Source of the DNA: Peribacillus frigoritolerans | GTDB taxonomy: Bacteria; Bacillota; Bacilli; Bacillales; DSM-1321 | Direction: 5' to 3' | Assembly (NCBI GenBank): GCA_030562215.1 | Contig: JAUPFL010000001.1 | Location: 3,212,501 to 3,276,500, forward strand | Length of the DNA: 64,000 nt | In this document: positions 55,482 to 64,000 of the stretch, piece by piece | Numbering within the stretch: position 1 is the first letter of the stretch | Layout of the letters: every line of letters starts with the position of its first letter | Translations under genes and position numbers: made by a program | The notes under the pieces: generated by a model | Databases searched by the model: none | What the model was told of the DNA's origin: nothing | Seen by the model: only the letters and a program-made list of their open reading frames with translations

Positions 55482-57204
55482 ATGGACTTGAATAAACATA
55501 TGGAAAAAGAGGTTTCGCCTGGATCTAGCGATGCGACCATCCTTGTCAATGAATCTGGAGTCATCTCTTTTGCAAATCAACAGGTATATGAAAACTTTGG
55601 TTATGAACATCATGAATTGAACGGGGAAAAGCTTTTGAAGCTTATACCAGGGGCAAACCTTCTGTCCAGTAGGGAAGGGGAATTCATCCACCAGATTGGT
55701 ATTCACCGGGATGGTCATGCTTTTTCACTTTTTTCAGGGTGAACGCCTTTCAGCTTGCCAAAGAGCTCTATTACTTAATCGTAGTCCATAAAGTAAAAGA
55801 CCAATCACGGATTAATCAGCAGCAATCCTATCCGTTAAATGAGCTGGTTGATTTAAGTTACGCACTTGATGAATCAACGATTGTTGCATTTACGGATGAA
55901 AAGGAAAGATAATAAACTTTAATACGAAATTTTGTGAGGTATCCAAATATTCAGCAGCTGAGCTTATTGGGAAGGATCACCGAATTATCAATTCAGGTTA
56001 TCATTCAAAGGGATTTATGCAAGGACTTTGGCGAACAATTTCATCAGGAAGTGTATGGCGGGGTGAAATTAAGAACAAAGCGAAGGATGGAACCTATTAC
56101 TGGGTGGATACCACAATTGTCCCTTTCTTAAATGAAAAAGGAAACCCTTATAAATATTTGGCAATCCGGAAGGAAATTACTGAATATAAACGAGTTTTAG
56201 AGGAATTAGGAAAATCCGTAAATAAAATGACCGATTTTCAATTTGCTTTGGATGCTTCCTCAATTGTAGCAATAACCGATCAAAGAGGGACGATCAAATA
56301 TGTCAATGATCAATTTTGCCGGATTTCAAAGTACTCAAAAGAAGAGTTGATCGGACAGGATCATCGAATTATTAACTCGGGTTTTCATTCGAAAGAGTTT
56401 TTCAAGAATCTTTGGAAAACAATTTCTGCAGGTGAAGTATGGAAAGGCGAGATTAAAAATAAGACCAAGGATAATAGTTATTATTGGGTGGATACTACAA
56501 TAGTTCCCTTTCTTGATGAATACAATAAACCTTACCAATATTTAGCGATTCGTCATGAAGTGACCCAGCGTAAGCATGCGGAAGAAGAAATTCAGAAAAT
56601 GACCAGGAAAATCATTGATGTGCAGGAAGAAGAAAGAAAACGCATTTCCCGAGAGCTTCATGATGATATCGGACAAAACTTATACAGCCACCTCATAACG
56701 ATTAACAGGCTGCAGACGGAGATGGATCATCCCCTGTTAGATCAGATGCAGGATGAAACGACCGAAATTATCGAAGCGCTCCGGCAACTATCCTGGGAAT
56801 TAAGGCCATCTGTACTTGATGATCTTGGGCTGTTCCCTGCCATTCGCTCTTTATTGGTGCAATTTTCAGAGCATCATCATATCAAGGTCCGTTTTGACTG
56901 CTATTTGAATTGCCGTCTTAATACAAACAAAGAAATTACCATTTACCGTATTATCCAAGAAGCGTTAACAAATATTCGGAAATATGCTCAAACCGAAGAA
57001 GCTTCAGTGACGATCCGGGAAATAGAGGAAGAAGTTCAAGTGGAAATAGAAGATAAAGGAATGGGCTTTGATATAGAAAAAGTCACCCGGGGAGTTGGCA
57101 TATTCAGTATGGAGGAAAGAGCCAAAGCTTCCGGTGGAAACCTTCTCCTTCATTCTGGCGAAGGGAAAGGGACAAAAGTAATTTTGAAAATGCCTTTGTG
57201 GTGA
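55482..57204 (+). CDS. nreB: Multi-PAS sensor histidine kinase, NreB-like (2 frameshifts)
   Basis: A soluble 574-residue (corrected) kinase. Three PAS modules occur: one near residues 15-110 (ATILVNESGVISFANQQV), one near 130-245 and one near 258-370. The last two are very alike (LIGKDHRIINSGYHS / LIGQDHRIINSGFHS; both YYWVDTTIVPFL), a recent internal duplication. Then HisKA_3 with ISRELHDDIGQNLYSHL and an HATPase domain (RIIQEALTNIRKYA, DKGMGFDIEKV, GIFSMEERAKASGGN). There is no N-terminal four-Cys cluster as in NreB of staphylococci, so oxygen sensing is uncertain. Missing bases at 55729-55734 (T) and 55899-55902 (A). ATG follows AAGGAGG. Confidence 0.85.
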
Positions 57205-57367
57205 ATGTGCTCAAGCAAATTAATCCGACATTTAACGATTAGCGAACTAACTATGAGCTTGATTAGCCATTAACCACTGTTAAAGAAAATAAAATTACAT
57301 CCTTTCTTCCATGTTTTATATTAGAATGATAGTTAAGAGAAACATGTATCATGAAAGGAGACATCGT

Positions 57368-58122
57368 ATGCAGGCACATAACAAAACGGTCGTGAAATCC
57401 ATGCAAATCTTAACCCTTTTCATAAATCATCCGAAACTCACCTTTAATGAAATGATGGAACTTTCCAACTTGCCGAAAACGTCGTTACACCGTATGGTGG
57501 GATCATTGGAAGAAATGGGGTTTTTAACAAAGGACAAGAATGGCCATTATTCACTTGGATTGATATTCCTGCAGTTTGGTCAACTGGTAGGGGAGCGTTT
57601 GGATATCAGGTCAATCTCCTATCCCATCATGAAAGACCTTCGAGATGATGTTGAAGAAGCAGTGAATTTAATTGTGAGGGATAAAGATGAAGCGATGTAT
57701 ATTGAAAAGGTGGACACCCTGCATCCTGTTCGTCTTTATACATCCATTGGAAGACGTTCACCATTGTACGCTGGCGATTCTCGAATCATCCTAGCATTTT
57801 TGCCAGAAGAAGAGCGTGAAAATTATTTAGGGAACATCAATTAAAACCGATCGCCATGGGAACGATTACGGATAAAACTAAACTTCGTCACGCATTGGAT
57901 GAAGCGAGATCGAATGGTTATACGATAACTTCATCAGAACTTGAGGATTATACAAAAGCGGTAAGTGCACCGATACTCAATGGCAAAGGTCAAATAGTAG
58001 CTGGTATTAGTGTGGCTGGGATTGAAGCGAGATTTCAGGAAGATCGCTTGCCTGAATTGATTGAAAAAGTAACGAAAGCCGCCAAGTCGATTTCCATAAA
58101 ACTTGGTTCTCAAATACATTAA
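57368..58122 (+). CDS. kipR: IclR family regulator KipR (1-nt frameshift)
   Basis: A 251-residue IclR-type regulator with an N-terminal winged helix (VVKSMQILTLFINHPKLTF, ELSNLPKTSLHRMVGSLEEM) and an effector domain (MYIEKVDTLHPVRLYTSIGR, APILNGKGQIVAGISVAGIE). It resembles B. subtilis KipR, the repressor of the ycsF-kipA operon, over its full length. One base is missing in the G run at 57830-57832. ATG 57368 follows AAAGGAG. In B. subtilis it follows kipA directly; here the nitrate module lies between. The inverted repeat at 41579 is its probable target. Confidence 0.9.
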
Positions 58123-58424
58123 TGAAGATAGAAATCATGTCATTTTCGGAATATATTTTCCTGAAATAAGATACTTACATAAGATGGTCGATTCCTAGTA
58201 AAGCCACCGCTTATGGTGGATTTTTGTCATGTGGGCATGCTCAGCCGTAACTGGTGTAATGTTTGCCGCTTTATTTGGAAGTGCTTATCAGCAACCATTT
58301 CATTAAATGTCATCATGGTTGATCTTGAGGAGCAAACATTAACAGAACCAAGACGAAAAAGGTGAACCATTCGGGGTTCACCTTTACTAATATCGTAAGA
58401 CTTAAACGGATTGTTGGTTAACCA
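58123..58424. other. Intergenic region after kipR with two terminators
   Basis: CCACC (58204-58208) and GGTGG (58215-58219) with five T form a small terminator for kipR. AAAGGTGAACC (from 58359) and GGTTCACCTTT (to 58385) form a second hairpin whose T tract lies on the minus strand, fitting the end of the oxidoreductase gene at 58425. A short open frame near 58230-58306 (25 codons) looks like a relic. Confidence 0.6.
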
Positions 58425-59447
58425 TTAAATACGGACAAAGTGTGATTGATTTATATTTCTCGGCACCCCGATGTCAGCCATTGTAAGTAAACCTGGTTTA
58501 CGGAGGGCATCAATTTGCTTAGCGGTATTGATGATCATTGCTGCGGTTGCGGTATCTCCAAAAATGCCGTTTGGAACAATCAACCTTTGGGTTTCGTTCC
58601 CCTCAATAACGATTTCATCTTCCTGTTTAATACCTGCAGCCATCGTTAAATCCAAGGAAATTTCCTTTCCGTCCACAGTCTTGCCTGTGGAAATTTGATG
58701 AAGCCCCATAACATCCCCTCGTTTTAAGGCAGTTAGCGGAACGGTCATATTTTCGCTTGCAATCATTGGTTCAATGGTATTGGTAACACTTGAAAGTTTC
58801 CAATTCAGCCCATAAGCAATTAACCTCACAGACTCCTCAAGGCCTACATGCCCAATTTTATCCTGTTGGGCTAAAAATTCAAACTCTTCTCTGGTCATCC
58901 CGATTCCAACCTTTTTCTGTAAAGGGAGGCGCCTTTTCGAAACATCAACTTTACGAATGACCTTAATTTGGTTAACAGTGGTCAATACTGTTGTAAAAGA
59001 AATGGCCATAGTATCCATGATGTACCCTGGATTGATTCCGGTCCCGATGACACTAAGTCCTTTTGCTTTAGCATAATCATCTATTTCCTTTGAAAGTAAA
59101 GGGTAGCGATGCCAAGGGAAGGAAAGCTGTTCACAGGTGGAAACCACTGAAAAGCCGTGATCTAGCAGCTCTTTAATTTGGGGCCATACCTGTTGTGCGT
59201 TGGAACCTGTTGCATGTAGGGCGATAGGGTGGTCAGCTTCAGTATATACTTCCTGTATATGGGGGACTACACACTTGTTCGTTTCCTTTTCATTGATCAG
59301 TAAGGCAATATCCTTCCCTACCTTATCGGGATCAATATCGACAACACCGATAATCGATTGAGGATTCGTTTGATATGCACTGCGTAGAATTTCAATTCCG
59401 ATGGGACCGAGCCCGAATACTGCGAATTCAGAATATTGGATAGTCAT
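58425..59447 (-). CDS. NAD(P)-dependent oxidoreductase, dihydrodipicolinate reductase-like
   Basis: A 340-residue intact dehydrogenase with an N-terminal Rossmann fold (VFGLGPIGIEILRSAYQ, VDIDPDKVGKD) and a C-terminal domain of the dihydrodipicolinate reductase / 2,4-diaminopentanoate dehydrogenase type (TGINPGYIMDTMAI, VSKRRLPLQKKVGIGMTREEF). Such proteins deaminate or reduce diamino or amino acids using NAD(P). The exact substrate is open. The minus-strand ATG at 59447 is preceded by AAGGATGAGAG. It is divergent from the MFS gene at 60130, with about 680 bp between them. Confidence 0.75.
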   Translation of the reverse strand: MTIQYSEFAVFGLGPIGIEILRSAYQTNPQSIIGVVDIDPDKVGKDIALLINEKETNKCVVPHIQEVYTEADHPIALHATGSNAQQVWPQIKELLDHGFSVVSTCEQLSFPWHRYPLLSKEIDDYAKAKGLSVIGTGINPGYIMDTMAISFTTVLTTVNQIKVIRKVDVSKRRLPLQKKVGIGMTREEFEFLAQQDKIGHVGLEESVRLIAYGLNWKLSSVTNTIEPMIASENMTVPLTALKRGDVMGLHQISTGKTVDGKEISLDLTMAAGIKQEDEIVIEGNETQRLIVPNGIFGDTATAAMIINTAKQIDALRKPGLLTMADIGVPRNINQSHFVRI

Positions 59448-60129
59448 ACATCTCTCATCCTTTCAAATGAACTTATAACAAAATGCTAACATTGAGTGAT
59501 AAATAAGAAAAATAGTTAATTTTTATATATTTATAAAGAATCGTTATAAAAGAAAAGACCTAAACGTATGAGCGGAAGAAGAATCATTCTTCAATTGGGT
59601 TCACGAATTGTATGCCTTATTCACCTAAGCTACAGCATAGGTTGGGTTGTTGGACAGAAAACCGCCATACTTTTCCCGGTTAAAACCTTGAACAGACTCT
59701 AGACTTATTAGCGCTTCAGTCCGAAGCATCTGCATGCATGATGGACATTTTATTGCTGCAGATAATGAAGTTTCAAATAATTATGGAGTTGCATTACCTA
59801 AAGTAAGAGGATTTGCAGAAACGTTATCCGGTTTTATGTGTTACATGGTTAAGGTATTGTTTCGGGTTGTTTTGATCGAAATAATACCTTATTTAGTTTT
59901 GTATATATAAAACTACTTTTTCTGTTGGGAAAATATTATTCTGAATATTATTGACTATTACGAAAATTCAATATAACATTAAATATCGGTAACATTGTTT
60001 TTATATGAAACAATAATTGCCGCTATCTTTTGAAAGGGGAATTGGTGAAGTTTGATAGCATGATAGTCATTTCCTTATCGAAAATCATGAAAGCGCATTC
60101 AAATGAGCCTATTATAAGGGGGAAATAAC
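59448..60129. promoter_or_regulatory. Control region with two AT-rich dyads and a cre-like site
   Basis: AGTTTT-N8-AAAACT-type dyad at 59895-59914 and TTGTTT-N7-AAACAA at 59995-60013. The latter, with its ACA/TAA flanks, matches the dyad at 61647-61666. TTGACT (59951-59956) with a possible TAACAT -10 box (59974-59979) lies just upstream. ATGAAAGCGCATTCAA at 60087-60102 fits the cre consensus fully. An open frame of about 54 codons near 59733-59900 (MHDGHFIAADNEVSNNYGVA at its start) has no ribosome site; I do not recognise it and it may be a gene relic. Confidence 0.5.
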
Positions 60130-61410
60130 ATGTTACAAGGTCAAAAAAGATGGTTGTACATTGCGATTCCTATTTTTTTCTTCTGGTTTTTCGGTCAGAT
60201 TGATAAAGTAGGTATCTCTGTTATCCAAACCGATCCGGGATTTTTAAGTGATCTTGGTCTGACTGGCCCGGATAAAAATGCAAAAATTGGCTTGATCTCC
60301 TTTATATTCATGATTTCATACTCCTGTTCCAACATTTTTTGGGGAGTTATTATCGACAAGTTAGGGGCCCGGAAAACAGCAGTTTTAGGTTTACTGGTAT
60401 GGACAGCGACAATGGTCATGGGGGGGCTGTCCACTTCATACGAAATGTTTTTAATTAGTAGAATCATCCTCGGAATTGGGGAAGGCATGATGATTCCGAT
60501 ATCGGGTAAGTTCATTTCGAATTGGTTTAATAAACGAGAGCTTGGCAGGGCACAGTCATTCTGGATTACTGGAAACTACCTTGGCCCGGCCGTGGGTACC
60601 GTTATGCTCATCCTAATTATTTCAACATTTCATTGGCAGGCCGCGTTCTTTGCTCTCGCCGCCTTTAACTTGTTTATAAATATTCCAATGTTCCTGTTTT
60701 TGGCTCGTAATACGCCAGAAGAACATCCACGCATGAGTAAAGAAGAAGTCTCCTATATTCGCCAAAAAGACGAAGCGCATGATGTGCGGTCGAAGCAATT
60801 CTTCGCAAAGGATTATCGTTATTGGATTGTCTGGTTTGGCAATTTGATGTCGTCCTTTCTTTTCTTTGGAATCAGTATTTGGCTTCCTACATATCTCGTT
60901 GAGGCCAAAGGCTTTGAAAGAGATGCAATGACAGGGATTACCTCATTATCATGGCTATTCGCGCTTGGATTTGTCCTGGCTGGCGGATTTCTGGCGGACA
61001 AAACGAAACGCCCGAGTTTGCTTGCGACGATTCTTTTCATACTTACAGCTGTATTTTTGACAATCGCTGTCATTGCACCAAATCCTATTTTGGCCGGAGT
61101 TTCCATGGGGCTCGCCATGGGAACTCAGGGAGGAATGTTTCATCTAACCAATTTCTTCATCATCAAATTTTCAACACCTGAAACAGCGGGCCGCGCGGCC
61201 GGTTTAATGGGATTCACAAATATTATGGGTGGATTTTCAAGTTATATTATGGGATGGAGCCGCGATTTGTCTGGCGGTGATTTTGGTCCATCCATTGTCA
61301 TGCTGATTGTAGCAGCCACTCTTGGGTTCATGGCGTACTTGTTTATGATTAAACAAGAAGTTGCCGAAAATCACCTAAGTAATACGACAGGAAACAAAGT
61401 AACTTTATAG
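60130..61410 (+). CDS. MFS transporter, ACS-like
   Basis: A 426-residue, 12-helix MFS carrier, intact. It has IPIFFFWFFGQIDKVGISVIQ as first helix, the motif-A loop GVIIDKLGARKTAVLG, ILGIGEGMMIPISGKFISNWF, and in the second half GGFLADKTKRPSLLATI. It belongs near the anion:cation symporters that bring in organic acids or aromatic compounds. ATG follows AAGGGGG. A perfect cre match lies 28 bp before the start and a dyad shared with the SDR gene about 120 bp before it, so the carrier should be both catabolite-controlled and specifically regulated. Substrate unknown. Confidence 0.88.
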   Translation: MLQGQKRWLYIAIPIFFFWFFGQIDKVGISVIQTDPGFLSDLGLTGPDKNAKIGLISFIFMISYSCSNIFWGVIIDKLGARKTAVLGLLVWTATMVMGGLSTSYEMFLISRIILGIGEGMMIPISGKFISNWFNKRELGRAQSFWITGNYLGPAVGTVMLILIISTFHWQAAFFALAAFNLFINIPMFLFLARNTPEEHPRMSKEEVSYIRQKDEAHDVRSKQFFAKDYRYWIVWFGNLMSSFLFFGISIWLPTYLVEAKGFERDAMTGITSLSWLFALGFVLAGGFLADKTKRPSLLATILFILTAVFLTIAVIAPNPILAGVSMGLAMGTQGGMFHLTNFFIIKFSTPETAGRAAGLMGFTNIMGGFSSYIMGWSRDLSGGDFGPSIVMLIVAATLGFMAYLFMIKQEVAENHLSNTTGNKVTL

Positions 61411-61780
61411 AGAGCAAAAAAGTTAATATAAGTTTTTTAGAAGGGTTTCTCAGTAAGAAGGAATGCTAGATTCTTACTGAGAATCACAATAAAATCTTGA
61501 ATTTTCAATGACGTGTACACAGGAGTAAGGATGACCACAACTGATACAACAAGGGAACGTATTCTTAAACGATAGTATCAGTTTTTTTTACAGCTAACAT
61601 TGACAATAAAGCGATTACATTTTAGAATTGTTTATATTAAGAAACATTGTTTTGTATATAAAACAATTTAGGGTCGTTATAAAAAAATATGTGCTCGCTT
61701 ACAAGACCGTATACATGAAGGGAACCGATCTTTGTATAACCGTTCATCACGTTTGAGAGTTAACAGAAGGGGTGGAGACA
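61411..61780 (+). promoter_or_regulatory. Region before the SDR gene with hairpin and operator-like dyad
   Basis: TTCTCAGTAAGAA (61447-61459) and TTCTTACTGAGAA (61471-61483) form a perfect 13-bp hairpin, possibly the end of the MFS transcript although no T run follows. TTGTTTT-N6-AAAACAA at 61647-61666 is the partner of the dyad at 59995; a looser version (TTGTTT ... AAACA) lies directly before it from 61628. Confidence 0.55.
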
Positions 61781-62566
61781 ATGGGTATGGCCTTAAAAGA
61801 TAAAGTCGTTTTGATTACAGGGGAGCTTCCGGAATAGGAGAAGCTGTCACACGCCGTTTTATACAAGAAGGAGCAAAAGTAAGCATTATCGGCCGCTCTA
61901 AAGACAAATTAGCGAAAATGAAAGAGGAATTTGGTGAAAATATCATTACTTACCAGGGAGATGTAAGCAAATACGAACACAATGAGCAAGCGGTCCAAGC
62001 TACTGTTGAGCAATTCGGAAAGTTAGATGTTTTCGTTGCGAATGCAGGCGTGTTCGATGGATTTGCAAAATTTGCCGATGTGACTCCCGAGGCGCTTTCC
62101 GAAGCGTATGATTTCCTATTCAATATTAACGTAAAAGGCTCTTTTTCGGAGCTAAAGCTGCACTTGAAGAACTGAAAAAACAGATGGAAATATTATTTTT
62201 ACCGTGTCCGGTGCAAGTTTTTATCCGGATGGCGGCGGTGTTTGGTACACAGCGAGCAAACACGCCCAAATTGGATTGATGCGACAGCTTGCGTTCGAAC
62301 TATCTCCTTCCATCCGGGTAAATGCGGTAGCCCCAGGGGGTACATTGACAGCACTCACGGTGATTCCACCGCTTCGTCCATTTGTGAAAATCGTCGATAA
62401 TGATACGAAAGCAAGCAGCATTAAAAAACGGAATATTCTTCAACTTGCCCAGATGCCGGAAGATCACGTTGCGGCGTATGTACTGTTAGCTTCTGACGAA
62501 TCACGCGCAATCACCGGTGAAATCATTTCCAGCGACGGGGGATTGTCAGTGCGGGGACTCGGCTAA
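61781..62566 (+). CDS. Short-chain dehydrogenase, cis-dihydrodiol dehydrogenase (BphB/HcaB)-like (3 frameshifts)
   Basis: A 262-residue (corrected) SDR. The NAD motif TGGASGIG is restored by one G at 61820-61823. VANAGVF and the catalytic WYTASKHAQIGLMRQLAFEL are present, and VRVNAVAPGG-like sequence follows. The last block, with SFYPDGGG just before the Tyr-Lys pair, resembles BphB/HcaB dehydrogenases that rearomatise cis-dihydrodiols; a general SDR role cannot be excluded. Further missing bases: 62142-62146 (T) and 62175-62180 (A). ATG 61781 follows AAGGGGTGGAG. No ring-hydroxylating dioxygenase is in the window. Confidence 0.82.
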
Positions 62567-62785
62567 ACTGGCAAGGTTTTTGAATACGGTTAGCTAATTT
62601 GTAAAACGGGAACGGAAGGCGATTTTGCTGCTTATCTGAAAGGAAGCACTTTCTTTATAAGAACGAAAGCTTGCTATTTTCCAAGCAAAATATAAAAATA
62701 GTAAATCTTCTCTAATTTAAGAAAGATATATCGAGTATGGGTTTTTCAAGAGTTAGAGACTTACCTTAAGAAGGGGACTGATATT

Positions 62786-63578
62786 ATGCCATACGTAAAA
62801 GTAGAAGATTTAAGTATTCATTATGAAATAGAAGGTAGTGGAGAGCCTTTAGTATTATTACATGGTATGAGCAATAATTCACAGTCATGGAAGGAACAAA
62901 TCCAGGGATTAAAGGAGCATTATACAGTAATTGCATGGGATGCTCCGGGTTATGGGAAAAGTTCAGATCCAGCCGAAGAATATAGAAATTTTAAAGAGTT
63001 TGCACGTATTCTGAACGGCATGCTAGATCAGCTAAAGTTGGAAAAATCCATCTGCTAGGCCATTCAATGGGAGCGGCAATTGCGATAGAGTACTGTTGCC
63101 TGTACCCTAATAAGATTAATAAACTTATATTAGCAGACTCGACAAGGGGGCTGCTGCTCTAACCCCAGAAGAGAACGAGACGAAATTGAAAAATCGATTA
63201 TTCTCAATCGAAAACCTATCTACTAAGGAGATAGCGGAAAAGAGGATAAAAGCACTGTTATCTCCCCATGCTTCAGAAAATGTCCATATACGGGTCAAAG
63301 AGATTATGACACAGATAAGGCCGGCAGGGTATCGCTCGGTAGCATATTCGCTATATCATCTAAATCAAATGAGTTTGTTATCTCATATAGAGGTTCCTGT
63401 TCTTGTGATTTGTGGTGAGTTGGATATTGTAACTCCTATAAAGGAATCAGAAGCAATTCATGAAAAGTTAATAAACTCCCGGCTAGTGATAATTCCAGAT
63501 GGCGGCCATTTGTGTTACCAGGAAAATCCCAGGAAGTTTAATTCGAGCATTTTGGAATTTTTGAACGGTATCGAGTAA
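62786..63578 (+). CDS. Alpha/beta-fold hydrolase (2 frameshifts)
   Basis: A 264-residue (corrected) alpha/beta hydrolase. It has the oxyanion block LVLLHGMSNN, WDAPGYGKSSDP, the nucleophile elbow GHSMGAA, PVLVICGELDIVTP with the acid residue, and PDGGHLCYQENP with the catalytic His. These would form a Ser-Asp-His triad. Missing bases at 63042-63046 (A, just before the GHSMG motif) and 63146-63150 (G). ATG follows AAGGGGAC. It might hydrolyse a ring-cleavage product or an ester in the pathway served by the SDR and MFS genes before it; the substrate cannot be read from sequence. Confidence 0.85.
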
Positions 63579-63658
63579 GGAAAAAACGAATTCGATTGCT
63601 TAAGGCTTCTATAAATGCCTTAGTAAAAAAACAGGGCTTAGATTTAAGTGAGGAATGA

Positions 63659-63915
<257 letters not shown>

Positions 63916-64000
63916 TATTTATAGGTATAATCAATGAAGATGTTTGTAAATGATTATAGATTTATGGACTTTAAAACTACGGAAATTGTCGTCACTAGTT

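Overview
The window looks like a chromosomal segment of a Bacillaceae bacterium, most like Bacillus or Peribacillus. The reasons are the gene content (ycsF-ycsG-ycsI-kipI-kipA-kipR, mhqO/mhqN, bkdAA/bkdAB, bshB2, yuiD, an 82-residue fer-type ferredoxin, NreABC-like nitrate sensing), strong AGGAGG-type ribosome binding sites, sigma-A promoters and cre-like sites. The species cannot be fixed from the sequence alone. No tRNA, rRNA, CRISPR array, complete insertion sequence or prophage was seen.

One property dominates the annotation. About 33 genes need one to four single-base indels, roughly 50 in total, to restore a full-length family member. Nearly all lie in A, T or G runs, and most are deletions. 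This fits uncorrected sequencing error much better than decay, so these genes are annotated as single CDS features across the break. Two loci are truly broken: a bkdB (E2) remnant and an IS1182-type transposase remnant.

Layout. 1-1.2 kb: tatA-tatC. 1.7-2.3 kb: YitT-like protein. 2.4-12.1 kb: a taurine / 2-aminoethylphosphonate type module of permease, lipoprotein, phnX, xsc, tpa-like aminotransferase, bshB2-like deacetylase, YeiH-family exporter and GntR/HutC regulator. Three matching promoter-operator copies tie it together. 12.2-16 kb: YuiD-like, erythromycin-esterase-like, GNAT and MarR genes. 16.4-18.6 kb: bkdAA-bkdAB and a gutted bkdB. 19-22.5 kb: an EamA exporter and an mhqO-mhqN quinone-response pair with an MhqR-like box. 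22.7-26 kb: a MocR regulator divergent from two EamA transporters. 26.2-32.5 kb: half-size MFS, FAD oxidoreductase, TetR, an MFS carrier with a cre site, and an AraC-type regulator. 32.5-33.4 kb: repeat element and transposase remnant.

33.5-41.4 kb: hutU-hutI, an MFS carrier, a histidine-ammonia-lyase homologue that lacks the MIO-forming Ala-Ser-Gly, and a sarcosine-oxidase-like flavoenzyme. 41.7-46.4 kb: the 5-oxoprolinase (pxpABC/kip) operon. 46.8-57.2 kb: a nitrate module of NarI-like cytochrome b, Mo-bisMGD reductase, 4Fe-4S protein, Tat-exported Rieske protein, small proteins, NarK fused to a PAS domain, two kinases, an NreC-like regulator and an NreA-like GAF protein. It sits between kipA and its usual neighbour kipR. 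58.4-63.9 kb: an oxidoreductase, MFS carrier, BphB-like dehydrogenase, alpha/beta hydrolase and ferredoxin; a shared AT-rich dyad lies before the carrier and the dehydrogenase.

The strongest candidates for undescribed biology are the dual sulfonate/phosphonate regulon, the MIO-less lyase beside hutUI, and the Rieske-containing nitrate module with its NarK-PAS fusion.
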